Below are positions 36,923 through 48,917 of a DNA stretch of 64,000 nt, one piece after another (positions within the stretch are counted from its first letter, which is position 1; every line of letters begins with the position of its first letter). The notes beneath the pieces were generated by a model. That model did not search any database, had not been told where the DNA came from, and saw only the letters and a list, made by a program, of their open reading frames with translations. Source of the DNA: Trichoplax adhaerens. Its lineage: Eukaryota > Placozoa > Uniplacotomia > Trichoplacea > Trichoplacidae. The stretch covers positions 4,630,241 to 4,694,240 of the forward strand of contig NW_002060948.1 in the NCBI RefSeq assembly GCF_000150275.1, read 5' to 3'. Made by a program: the position numbers and the translations under genes.

Positions 36923-39900
36923 TTGAATATCAGTAACAAGGATTAATGAGAATAAGATACCCACATGCCTTCAAACTTACTGTAGTTAAGATAAGATAAT
37001 ACTAATAATTTACTGAAAATTTTTGACAACCGTTATTTATCATGCAGTCAGCTATCTTGACCAAAATTGAATTAATGCTATAATTATTATATCCTGTTTT
37101 CTACTTTTCGCTAAAGATTTAAACAAAGATTACAAAGCAGAAAATTGTGAGGAAACATTTATTATTAATTACATTATGTTATGATGTTGCACGTATATAT
37201 TAATATTTGCAATGAAAGTGGGAGATACATTAGACGTTTAGGCTTCAAAGCTTGACTTTGCTAAAATAGATAGTATTTACTGCCATTGGGTACCGCATCC
37301 TTTCTTATAAGATCCATACATATCTGCTGTAATAGTATCTTCTTTAAGTAGCGTAAAGTATTTTAAGGTAGACGATGATAGAAGGTATAAAGGATTTTAT
37401 TGAGATACAAGTTACAGGCTAACAATGATATGGTTGTTATAGATAACGTATTCGAGATAGCAGGAACGTAGGAACTGACTAACGAGTTAACGTACAAGGG
37501 TATTTATAGGTTTTAGATGGGATTGAGATAATGTCTTTATATGTATAGCATGTCGTCTATATGTGGTCATGATGTCGTACATTATGAATGTAATACAATA
37601 CAGTACTTAAACGGTATATGATAAGTATTCGTATATTAGGATATTACTATACTAGGCATCTTCTATATAAGATCATAGTGTTACATCTGCCAAATCCCAT
37701 TTTTATCGTAGATCAGTTGTCCGCTATAAAAAGCTGCGATATATTCTACCAGATTGTCATAATCCCGATTCCATTTGTCAGTCGTTTAGACAAACAAACA
37801 GTGTGTACTGGAAATTAAAAGGATTCCTGAAATTTTAATAATATTTATGATCTAATAAAATAGTGCATTGTGGTAATAAATCCAATCCACCATTTTAAAC
37901 GAGCAGCGCAGGGGTATTTATACTACTGTTAGATGACTGTGACTATGGGTTCATTTCGATAGGTCAGTATAAGATTCTTACAGTACTTTTTACCTCAAGA
38001 TTTCTTCATGTAAAACGAATAGCTCTAAGGTAGTAATTTCTGCAGAGTACTGATTATTAAAATAGTATTCGTTATATCGCTATGGGTATCCAATGGGCCT
38101 TTAAATTTTGATTTGATGTAATTCTCTGATGAAAATTGAATAAACATAGAATCTTTATAGAGTTTTCTACACAGCCATTATGACTGTTACATTTTCTTAT
38201 AACGGTTGTTATCGACAGAGCAAGCTTTGCTTGCATATGCAAGTGATCCTTAGACACATTATAATGATTGGTATAGAATTGACCACTGTACTAAGGACAT
38301 TGTACCGCACTGTAGATATCTTACAGTACCTGCTAATCTTAACTTGGTATGTTCATCACCGTATCTTAGTTATCATAATGTGCATTGGACCATTAACTAA
38401 TCTTAATATAGCATTTCATAGCATAGCATTTCATCCGTGAATGAATTATTGAAAAGTAGTATTCTACAAGCATAGCTGTGAATATAGTAGTGCCTGGCTA
38501 TTACTGGGATATATATAATGTCAAATGGTAATACTATCTGTTAATTATTAACAAATGGGTACATTATCGTAAACCGTCAGCAAAGCGACGTGACTTTGTA
38601 CTAGTTTAATTTAAAATATTCTGTATAGTATAAAATAGCGGGTAGTAAATAAACGTAAAGAACTTGCGATATCAATTAATTAAATTACTTTAATAATGAT
38701 CAGAAACTGTGATGGAGGGTTCGATATTTCGAAGGATTTAGGTTTAGTTGCCATTTACAATTAGTACACCAAAAGTTGTATAAAAGTTATACTTTATTTT
38801 AAGTAGTAAAGTACAGTGAGGTAGCTACAGTAGATCAGCGTGCAAGCTGTCGTGAGTAACGTGTGAAGATTAACCAGGAAACTAACGATTTCTGAGGTGG
38901 AAATCGGTGGCATTTATAGTTTTAAAGATAGAGCTCATGCCGAGAATAGGATTGTAGAATTAGATACAACATATACCATAACAGGCTACAACATAGCTGA
39001 TGATTGTAGTAAACAGCGAGTACTGTAGTAACTAAATACAGTAGCCTATACATGAATGTGAAGTAAGCAGACTGTAGATATGTCTAAATATAAGAGCAGT
39101 ACAACACGACTATATTTAAGAGTAGAGTATACTGTAAGTATATTCTACAGTATATTCTAAATATACTATAGAAACTATATAAACTAGACTCGTCTTTGCG
39201 ATTTTTAAGCGTTTAATTTTCTTGTAGATGATTATCAAATGAGTTTAACTTGTTTGGTTATAAATAAATTTGAACAACCTTGACTTTTATAATGGTCTTG
39301 ATATAAGCGTTAATACGAATGACACATATACAGTTTTGCAGTTATACAATTATAGACGGTAAAAGTATTAATAGAATTGTTTACGCTCTGACAGTTATAA
39401 TTAACTTAATTATTAGCTTTAAATGCCATAGCTATACCATAAGTTTTTATATAATAAATATAGTTTTACATGAGTATTTTCTGGTATGTCTGTTGCCAAT
39501 CAGTAAAGCCGCTAATACAAAACTGATATCTTCGTCGAATCTTTAATGATATATGTACATAATAAATTTGTTAAACTGTGGATATGTAATTGTTAGCAAG
39601 CATTGCTACATGTTAATAATTTGAAAGACTTCTATCATACCTTTAAGTATTAGTCGGTACTACTCACAGAAGTAGATACGGTTGGTGTTTAATATTAATT
39701 AATGGCGTTATCTTTTATTTTAATGTGTATTAGATTTAGCTCAAGACAATTACACACTTACACTAATATATTTCATAGTTCACTTATTACTTTTTCACAA
39801 CGATAGAAATTAATATCTGCATAATAACAGTTCAAACCAGTGCCATCTATGAATGCATTTATACCTGCAGGAAAAAGCTAACAATTGTAGAACTAGCTAT

Positions 39901-40397
39901 TATGAAATAAGTAAAAAATACGAAATATTCTCATTTTTTTCTCTGTTCACTTAGAAGTTGGCCTATATCTGCTTAATCTACAGTCATAAGTTATCCAGTA
40001 AAAATGTTTAGAATAAAAGGATAAAATATATCAACTCCACAAACACCCAGGAAATAGTGAGAGTATTATGTACTATATATTTCTGATTAGATGTCACTTC
40101 AATTGTAGAAACAACCTGTGTCTAACTTAGCGTTACCGATAGTTTAATGAATTTTACAATCAGCTTAAAATAATAAATTGGAGTAATTCTTTGGCTTCTT
40201 CCAACATATGGTAGTGTCGCGTTTTGATGATAGAGGAAGCTGCGCATCAAGAATAAGTGAACATCGACGATTACCACTTGATCGTTTCCACTGAATTGGT
40301 CTGGACACTGTGGATCGCAATATACATGTGCGATTTACTACACCACCTACGGTAATTAATGTAGATAAACGAATAGTGTGGGTTCCTAATTAGACAC
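36923..40397. other. Intergenic, dense in TACTGTA/TACAGTA
   Basis: No gene is supported. Several 61-86 codon frames (37618-37818, 38180-38440, 39319-39546) are hydrophobic or low-complexity and lack domains or splice partners. The block from about 37300 to 39200 looks less AT-monotonous than its surroundings and is rich in the palindrome-like heptamers TACTGTA and TACAGTA (for example 39021, 39037, 39130 and 39146). It also holds the inverted 21-bp match to 4474-4494 at 38570-38590. It could contain a decayed mobile element that I cannot identify. Confidence 0.45.
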
Positions 40398-41028
40398 TGT
40401 CACAAAACAGCTTTGCAACAAGATAACGCAATATACGATCAATAAGTCAATTCCTTGAACCACGTATCAAGGAACGATATCTGCACTATCACAAACACTT
40501 TTGCTCTACTAGCAGACTACACAAAGACTTAAACGCCTCGTATTTTACGTTAAACACTAAGTTGGACAATTCCTCTTTATTTCACGATATACTGCATTTA
40601 TATACTATTCCTCAATAGTTCATGAGTCATAGTTAATACAATTAACATTAGAATCATTTACTGAATTAGATATTAATTTTAGCTACTGCTCCCTTAATGC
40701 AGACAACAGTATTTACGAACATAGACATATAATGACTAATACAGAATAGTCAGATTATGATATGTCCTATCACGGAACATTTCCATGATAATTTACAGTC
40801 TACCATAAGTAAATTACAATCACAATGATTCGAACTGTAAGCAGATGATTTGCATTCCCTATTATAACTATTAATTTCAGTATGTGTATAAGTGTCACTG
40901 TCATAAAAAGTCAGTGCTATATTAAAATACAGTATATCCAAATTAGAAGTTAACTAAATAAGGATAGTCTAATAGAATTATCCTAACATTGATATTTCTA
41001 CTGTAATACAGTATATAACACTGTAACA
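40398..41028 (-). mobile_element. LTR-1 solo LTR, inverted (631 bp)
   Basis: Plus strand begins TGTCACAAAACAGC and ends CACTGTAACA, with a perfect 5-bp target duplication GACAC (40393-40397 and 41029-41033). It is nearly identical to the copy at 48285-48917 read in reverse, making it one of the youngest copies. Read on the minus strand it has a TATATAAATG box. The hairpin TTCCTTGA..TCAAGGAA at 40451-40474 is fully paired. The 63-codon minus-strand frame at 40750-40941 lies inside it and is not called. Confidence 0.75.
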
Positions 41029-42178
41029 GACACCGATTGCCTAAAGGATAGCAAATTATGTGATAGGCAATACTTAATAGGAATATCTTTAACTTATAGA
41101 TCATTTGCATCCGAGAACGAATATGGATCGATATGCCATTGACGAAAAAAATTAACTAGAAGTCGTAGGTATTATCAATTACTATTAAGTACCTGAATCT
41201 TAATCTATTTATGAGGAATTATAGCTATATTTATCGATGTATTGGATAAATTACTGATTCTATACTTAATCTGATACGTTAATAAAAAGGTTTTATACAT
41301 TTTCATCCGAAAGTAAGAAGACATTTAACCATATAAAAAAACCTTAGTTTTGAAATAAATTATATCATTTTCTTATTTACAATAATTAGTGAGCTAATGG
41401 CTCATAAATTATCTAAATTCGTCTCATAATTCCAATATATAATTTTGCTCATGATAGAGCAGTAATAAAAGTAAGAACACTTCGGAATGCTTAGCTCGAT
41501 GTATTATTTATAATCTATTATATAGTATTATTTTGATAAATTCGCTAAGAATATTATATTCGATTAACCTACACAATTATTTTATTTCATAACAATAACC
41601 TATATCATAACTGCTGTAACAATACTTTCATTAATTTCATTATGATATTATAAGCTAAATTGTCAAACATTCTTTCTAGCAAAGATAAATTCATTATTGA
41701 GATTATTCATGTTTTATTCAATAATAAACTACCTTTCAATTAATGCCCATATTGTCTACTGCATACGGAATGCATGTTATCGAATTTACAGCTTAGATAA
41801 CACTAACCCATTATATCATAACATATCTATTATTGAACTTAAAAAGTGGTGATAATATCGCAGTCCTATAATATTCTTTAATACCCGAGATAAAGATGTC
41901 ATTAACTAACCATATGTTTTCAAATGTAAATACTCTAACCTATTGGCTACTTTTAAATTACATCATTCACTATCTTAGGTAAGCAGTACGGTAATAATAT
42001 TGCACTGGATATCAAGCCGAAAATTTCATCATCTGTGTTTTAGTCACAATAATACATACAACTCATAATTCTCTACATCTGATCTCACGTTTGCGATTAA
42101 GTTAGAAAATAATATTCGATAACTTTAACTCCTTCTTCGACATTAAATTGGTTACTATTATAATAGAGAAAATCGGTT
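41029..42178. other. Intergenic, upstream of the PTTG1IP-like gene
   Basis: AT-rich spacer. No open frame, TATA box or repeat could be confidently assigned. It presumably includes the promoter and 5' leader of the gene that follows. Confidence 0.45.
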
Positions 42179-42946
42179 ATGCTAATGGCTGAGTCCAACT
42201 CAAAATTTAGTTCCTTTCTAATATTAATAATAGTGCTAGCTATCCAGTTTGTCTCTATCAACAGCCAAAGCAATATAACGGTCACTTCTAATCCTCATCG
42301 TAGAAGGCAGAATCAAATCAGGAAAGTGAATCGCCCAAACTCCAACAACATCACAATTAATGTTCATTTGGTCAATCCACCGGCTACACAAGGACCAACT
42401 CGACCTAACAACCCATGTACAAGTAATATTGCTCGAAGTTCTTGCGATCAATGTATTCATCGTAGTAGCCAATGTTATTGGTGCAATTATGATAATACAT
42501 GTCGTAATTTGCCATCAGGCCAAAGCCAACCATTTCGGGGGGATTGTGGTAATGATGCCTGGCATACTGATCAATGCATCATCACAGGAAATGTCTTACC
42601 TATCGTCATACCTGTAACAGCTGGTGTTATAGCGATAGCTGGAACCTCTTTACTTTGTTGTATGTGTTGTAGATATCGATCCAAGCGCCACGTTGATCGT
42701 CAACTGAGAGAAATTCGTCAAAAACAAGAATCAGAACGAAAAAAGAAGAAAGATAAAGATAAAACAGTCGAACGTGCATTTAAACTGGAAGTAGTCAGAC
42801 AGAAATACACAAGTAAAAATAGCAGCAATACTACAGCGTATTCATGGGAAAATACATCTAACAATCATTCAAAGCTTTTTTCCTTTAATCCATTTAAGTA
42901 CAGACGTTTAGATGATGCAAATAGTAATACTATCACTGCCGTTTAA
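42179..42946 (+). CDS. PTTG1IP/PBF-like PSI-domain membrane protein, intronless
   Basis: Single-exon gene of 255 residues. A start at residue 3 (42185) has a better initiation context and is equally possible. Order: signal peptide about 8-29; an Asn/Arg-rich, N-glycosylation-prone stretch 32-60; a PSI-like module with eight cysteines (80, 89, 92, 99, 102, 108, 123, 133) including CYWC; one TM segment about 139-160; a CCMCC juxtamembrane cluster that could be palmitoylated; a highly charged coiled coil about 167-200; then RQKY. This is the layout of PTTG1IP, the pituitary tumour-transforming 1 interacting protein, a type I membrane protein that also reaches the nucleus and binds securin in vertebrates (known family biology, not shown here). 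The tail has YRRL at 241-244, a YxxPhi sorting motif, and ends TITAV, a class I PDZ ligand. The basic run at 187-196 could act as a nuclear signal. Confidence 0.72.
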   Translation: MLMAESNSKFSSFLILIIVLAIQFVSINSQSNITVTSNPHRRRQNQIRKVNRPNSNNITINVHLVNPPATQGPTRPNNPCTSNIARSSCDQCIHRSSQCYWCNYDNTCRNLPSGQSQPFRGDCGNDAWHTDQCIITGNVLPIVIPVTAGVIAIAGTSLLCCMCCRYRSKRHVDRQLREIRQKQESERKKKKDKDKTVERAFKLEVVRQKYTSKNSSNTTAYSWENTSNNHSKLFSFNPFKYRRLDDANSNTITAV

Positions 42947-45919
42947 ATTAATAGGTAATACTATATCGCGACGTAGATAATTATTTCAAAAATTTCAATT
43001 ACGTACAAGATATGAGAGCATTCAATGCCTCAACCATTCAACTGTAGCTTGATCCAGATTTAAATAAAGCTCAGCACCTAGATGTAGAATAAAGAGTTTA
43101 TTTCTAAAAGATTTACAGAAGCAACCACCTCATTTCTTTTTCTAAACTTTTTAAGCAGCGATCTTATTTTAATTTTTACGTTTAAATGCAGTTATAGTCA
43201 TTCTCCTATTTGTGCCTAAAAGCAATTAATTACTTTGCATACTTGATTATATTTCATGAATTAATTCTGGATATTACTGGTACTTTAATTAAAAGGCAGT
43301 AAAAGGACTAAAAATCTAATTGTTAATGTTATATCGTCTGGTAAACCATTGCATCACGCAATATTGGGTAGTAATGCTATGCGATACAGTTTATAAACAT
43401 TCATATCAGTTATATACAGTGATTACTTCACAAATTGCTCCTTTTAAAATATAATATGTCACGATAAAACTAATTGCAACAAAGTTAGCGAAAGAGCTAA
43501 TTTTTTTGTCGAGTTACATTCGCATATTGTAAATATGAGGTGGCTAGCTAAGTGTGTAAACACCTGTAAGTAATTTCGCATTTCCGTTTATAATATAAGA
43601 TTTCGTTACTCTATAGAAATCGCCAAGAAATTAATAGTACTTTGAATATAATGTGCCAATCTGCATTTTTCAATAACTAAGCCATTTCTCTTCCTTTTAT
43701 ATAATTTGATCTAGAAGTTGCTATATTACCATGCTGCAATGCTTTCTAGTGATTGTCTACTAAGGCTGTTATGACCGCTACACGATAGCTTGCTGGGTAT
43801 TTTAATTAATATGAATTATATATCACTATTTCATTATCAAATTGTAAAGCCTTTTTGCGTGCTATATAGTACAGCATAATTTCAATATTTTAATCTTGCG
43901 TAAACTTACGAGGAGGAAGAGACAATATAAATTGAGAGCACTACTCAAATTGACGAACTCATACAAAAATGGTCCTTTTTTGCCTGGCTTAGACCAATTT
44001 TATAGTAGGGTACAGTATTAATACTCGAAATAGAAATTCTGTCAGAAAATAAAAGGAGTCTACTCTCGCTGAGGTAGTGTTCAAATTCGTAATAAGAGTT
44101 GATATTATTAAACTGAATTTCTTATCGAGTCAAGTATACTCTGGATTTCTTTCTATGATTCTTGATTTTATTCCTGTGTATAATCTTCGTATACTGCGAA
44201 GATTGTATGAATTTCTGTTGAAATGAACGATTTATCGTTAAGCGCTGTAAGAATTGAAAATTTTCGATACGACTAATACATTTACACTGTTATTAATAAA
44301 AATTGCAATGAAAATTAGTCAAGACCCTTGTTATCTCGATATTTAAGGAATACAGCATTAGCATTAATCACCATGATACTTACAAAGTAGTTTATTAGTG
44401 GTATTTGGAGTTTTTTTAGCAAAATCTATTTGAAATTATATTTTCAGGGCTACTGTTAGCAATTAAAATTACGCTTACAAGCTATTACATTATGCTATCT
44501 TTATTAATAGTGTAGAGTTTCTAAACATTATTTGCCATGTATGAGAATCAGAACACGTCATATTGTCAAATTCACAAATTTCAATATTTAAGTACTACAT
44601 TATAAAAAGTTTGAACTGAATTAGCTACAATATACTGTAAATGTTTTGTAATAAAAGTATCAAATAATAATAAGTGCATTAAACATGCAATTTCAACTAG
44701 CAAAATATATTATTACAGTAAATATAGATCGCCTTTAGAAATGCAACTGTAAAAACAACTCGTGAAATAATTCCATGAAGACGTACACCTCATGAAAAGT
44801 AACAGGCATGACATCATTTTAGATAGGTATCTATTTTTAGTTGTTGGAAAGTTCATAATGACATAAGGTTAGATGTATTATGTGTTATTTGATGAACACT
44901 ATAGTAAGTAATTGCTCTTAATTGAATCAGTTCTAAGTGATAATTGATTCAAGCTAAAGAAAGACGGTAGCAAGCAACATTGAAATATCTTAAATTAATC
45001 AGACATATCGTAGTTATTGGACCTGCAACATTTTAAGTACATTTGCATTCCATATCGTTGTCTGTCACAGCTCAGTAGTTGGAATAAGAAAAGCACAAGC
45101 TAACTTGAGACGCAAAGTCAAGTTTTGAACTAAAGTTGTTAACAAAAATTATCTTTATTTTAAGAGAAACTATAGTGATATAGAAAATGTCTATAGGTAA
45201 ATATGTTGATATTGCTATCTCTTTCTCTTAATTTAGTGTTCATCAACCTAGTAAATATGTAAATAGATTTTCTTACATTATGCAACTTATTTTAAGACTC
45301 TTACCGGCCAATTACATCAAGAATTAAATACAATTTATCATGTCTATTGCAAGCTCGAAATAGAACTATTGTCACCTACAATAGCAATTGTATTACTTTG
45401 AATTCAACTAGTAAAGCGTACTGTATGAATACAAAATCTACCCAATTCACTTTGAACGGAACTCTAGGCAGAAAAGCAAACGTGAAATTATGGCATGCAT
45501 TTTTCGTAATTAGATAGGGCGCACTGATTGTTGTTAGACGGCTTTTCATTATAGGATTTTGGTTTATTAAAGAAACAATACAATACGTTGAAATAAATAA
45601 CCGATCGCTGTAAGTGTATTTATTTAAGTTCTTCCTTTCTTATTGCTTTGTGTTCTTTATGTTCTTTGCATTAAATATAATTTAATCATAAAGAGAAGCT
45701 AGAGAAGATAATGTAATACTAAATAACATCTATTCTTTTAATTTTACAAGAAAGATAATAAAAATAGTCACATGATGAATCGCATTCCAATCAGAATGAT
45801 GAAACACATGCAATCTAATTGCATTAAGTCACTATGTCTTATATTGCTCCTAATTGCCTGAATCCTATCATTTACGAATCATCAAACTAGCGTGGAAGAC
45901 CTACGGAACTGAACTTCAT
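42947..45919. other. Intergenic, no gene seen
   Basis: About 3 kb between the PTTG1IP-like gene and FzC-1. No gene recognised. A perfect 8-bp inverted repeat with a 7-base loop (AATCTTCG..CGAAGATT) is at 44182-44204. Confidence 0.5.
43088..43093 (+). terminator. Candidate polyadenylation signal AATAAA
   Basis: Canonical hexamer about 140 bp after the stop codon of the PTTG1IP-like gene, on the same strand, followed by a T-rich stretch. The position is suitable for a short 3' UTR. In DNA this AT-rich the hexamer is also common by chance. Confidence 0.4.
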
Positions 45920-48171
45920 ATGGCGGGACTTCGTGATATTATTCTGATTTTGGGAATATTTCTTCCCGCAATTTTAGCTAGCAATGAAGTCCATAATATT
46001 TTGGAAATCCTGAGAGTAAGAAGAATAAATATACTTGATCAATTTTATTTTTAAAATCTAATATTTTTCAGGTAGAATAATCATTTACTTATAGATTACT
46101 ACGATCTATCTGCTTAGTTTCAGTAGATATATTCAACACGTATTCCAATTTATTAAATCCAAACACTTGTCAAATTTTAGTGTTTAATTGTTTGGTGATC
46201 AAGTAATTAGCCACATAATTCGCTGGTTATCTGTATTTGCTCCTAAACATAACATAATGAGTTCATGTTCATTAACCATCGTACCTCCTTTTCTAATTAT
46301 GAAACTGATTGTGTTATCTCCTACCTAATCGATGGATTAAGGTATCAATTTAGTACATGTTCGCTGATTTATATCAACTAAATTACAGTTAAACATGCGG
46401 TTAAATTAGAATGTAATAATCTTATTAGTTCAAATCAGTAGGAAGTGAATCTATTCGTACACAAAGCTAGCATGCCATTTGATAAAACTTACATTTTAAA
46501 GTTTGGAATTAAGACAGAATCTAGCTACAAAAATAGCATGTATTTTAATTGTTCCTTTTTAGACAAGTTCGTTTCATAAAACTAAGCTCTGATGGAGTAG
46601 TGATCCATGCAATTGAACTCAGTTCATCATAAATTATTATACATAATCCTGACAAAAAATCTATCAAGTCTCACTGTTAGTTACCAACCTTTAATGCCGC
46701 ATATACCTGTGTAATAGCTCAGGAAATATGCCCTAAGCCTGGAACATACTATTAATATCGCACCTTATAAATCCATTATGAGAGCTAAGGAAATACTGAT
46801 GTGAGAAAATTTCTGATAGCTGTCTTAACAACTATCGGATTTTCATACCGACATCGAAGATTTAACACTAATTTCGGAAACACTATACTAAAATTACTAA
46901 TCAAAAGTAACAATATTAAAAAGTTACCTTAATGTTAACAAGTTCATTTCTTGATTATTAATATCTAGACTCATATTTATTTAATTATCTGTTGCACAAA
47001 TAATAATTAGTGCTAACATAGATACAATCATAAATGTTTTGATCTAATTTAACATTTTGTGTTTGCTAGTCTGAAAATCGTGCGCATCGTCGTAGTAAAA
47101 GAGCCGCTATGGTGAATGCCTTTTCATTAGGTCCACTAAATTTCTGTGGTGATGTTCTGGCAAGTGCTAAGTCAATATGCGGTATAAATTATAAAACCCC
47201 AGGAATGATAGCGAAATTTTCTAACCTATTAGCCAATGATGTACAAACATTCACTAATACTGCACTTAACCTGGCACCAGCATCACAAATAAAGACTTCA
47301 TGTAGGGCAGACATTAAAAATTTCTATTGCCGATTATTTTTTCCTTCCTGTAACGCGGCTTCTGAGTTGATATCCTACAATCTTCCAAACTGTACTACGT
47401 ACGGATTATCTTGTCCTAAAAAAGTCTATGATCGAGCCCATGCTTTAAATCTTTGCAAAGTTGTTCCTAATGGTTCATTCAGAACTGATGTATGTGTTAA
47501 GCCGTCGACTGAAGGTACTACGATATGTCCTAAACCACCCTCTAAGCTCTTAGTTCCTCAATGGTTAAAACATGAAGATAGACTTAATGATCGTTCTGCT
47601 CAAGGCATTACCTCGGCACTTAAATTTTATAACGCCTCCACCAGTTGCACAAAAAGGATGCAACAATTTGTATGCGGATCTCAACTATTTTGCTCACCAG
47701 ACAAAACACAACTATTGACCACTGCTACTCAAAGGACATGCATGAACGCATTGAAATGGTAAGTTCTATCGCTCTATGAAATAGTTAATGAGATCAATAC
47801 ACTTCTCGTACTTTAAATAGATTATTTTAAATAGAGCATTTCTTAAAATTTAACAGTACCGTTAAATAAATGCCATGTAGTCTCCATGCCAACAACTAGC
47901 GTGCTGCTAATATTCAATTATGGAATTAACATGAGCAACTTACTCTAATGATGATGGTTTACTTTCTTTTGAAAATTTCATTAGTTTGCCTGTGAAAGCC
48001 AAATTAGCATTGGACAAATTCTTCGATTGCAGTCTTCTTCCACATGAAAATACATCAACTCCAATCCGTGTTCCTAATGATGCTGCCTTAATATCAGGAA
48101 CAAGTCAATTATGTTACAGGCTGTCAACTATCTGGGTCCTTGTAACATACCTCTTTCTCAGATTTCTGTAA
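45920..48171 (+). CDS. Secreted/GPI-type double Fz-CRD protein FzC-1, 3 exons
   Basis: Exons 45920-46015 (phase 0), 47070-47758 (ends in phase 2) and 47985-48171 give 323 residues; introns are 1,054 and 226 bp. Order: signal peptide about 1-20; propeptide ending RSKR at 40-43, a furin-type site; a ten-cysteine Fz-CRD-like module (C58, 69, 110, 119, 126, 140, 147, 161, 174, 185) with CGINYKTP and CRADIKNFYC like the YN-T and CSPELRFFLC blocks of Frizzled; then a six-cysteine half module (C225, 234, 240, 256, 262, 277) ending DCSLLP; then VPNDAALISG and a hydrophobic end about 308-323, fitting a GPI-anchor signal. The codon for C262 spans intron 2. It is probably a cell-surface or secreted ligand-binding protein. 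Wnt or lipid binding is typical of Fz folds but not shown here. First of four tandem paralogues, identical in length to FzC-2. Confidence 0.87.
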
Positions 48172-48284
48172 TACTGTACTATTTTTGTATCATCTGTTAG
48201 CTAACTCATAATGCTAATGATTATAATATAGTACGGTAGCAGACAGATAATATTCTTAAAACTATGCACATCAATGTAACTGTT
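48172..48284. other. Short 3' flank of FzC-1
   Basis: Only 113 bp separate the FzC-1 stop codon from an LTR-1 insertion, and no AATAAA is present in them. The transcript may therefore run into the LTR, whose AATAAA at 48734-48739 lies in the sense direction. Confidence 0.4.
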
Positions 48285-48917
48285 TGTTACAGTGTTAAAT
48301 ACTGTATTACAGTAGAAATAACTATGTTAGGATAATTCTGTTAGACTATCCTTATTTAGTTAACTTCTAATTTGGATATACTGTATTTTAATATAGCACT
48401 GACTTTTTATGACAGTGACACTTATACACATACTGAAATTATAATAGTTATAATAGGGAATGCAAATCATCTGCTTACAGTTCGAATCATTGTGATTGTA
48501 ATTTACTTATGATAGACTGTAAATTATCATGGAAATGTTCCGTGATAGGACATATCGTAATCTGACTATTCTGTATTAGTCATTATATGTCTATGTTCGT
48601 AAATACTGTTGTCTGCATTAAGGGAGCAGTAGCTAAAATTAATATCTAATTCAGTAAATGATTCTAATGTTAATTGTATTAACTATGACTCATGAACTAT
48701 TGAGGAATAGTATATAAATGCAGTATATCGTGAAATAAAGGAGAATTGTCCAACTTAGTGTTTAACGTAAAATACGAGGCGTTTAAGTCTTTGTGTAATC
48801 TGCTAGTAGAGCAAAAGTGTTTGTGATAGTGCAGATATCGTTCCTTGATACGTGGTTCAAGGAATTGACTTATTGATCGTATATTGCGTTATCTTGTTGC
48901 AAAGCTGTTTTGTGACA
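48285..48917 (+). mobile_element. LTR-1 solo LTR (633 bp)
   Basis: Best-preserved copy. It runs from TGTTACAGTG to TTTTGTGACA with a perfect target duplication CTGTT (48280-48284 and 48918-48922). It has a TATATAAA box at 48711-48718, AATAAA at 48734-48739 and the fully paired hairpin TTCCTTGA..TCAAGGAA at 48841-48864. TG..CA ends with TGTYACA inverted termini, 5-bp duplications and a TATA box two thirds along indicate a solo LTR. A non-autonomous DNA transposon is the alternative. It lies just downstream of FzC-1. Confidence 0.76.

Noticed and set aside
37618-38440. Several 61-86 codon frames on both strands
   Set aside because: No shared frame, domain or splice logic linking them; the region may hold a decayed element but I cannot show a gene.
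40750-40941. 63-codon minus-strand frame, and 63063-63245 on the plus strand
   Set aside because: Both lie within LTR-1 copies and are not shared as coding sequence among copies.
42236-42617. Frames on both strands overlapping the PTTG1IP-like gene
   Set aside because: Alternate-frame shadows of a gene with clear signal peptide, PSI cysteines and TM segment.
45854-45919. Upstream in-frame extension of FzC-1
   Set aside because: The extension has no ATG before 45920; the ATG there begins directly before a good signal peptide.
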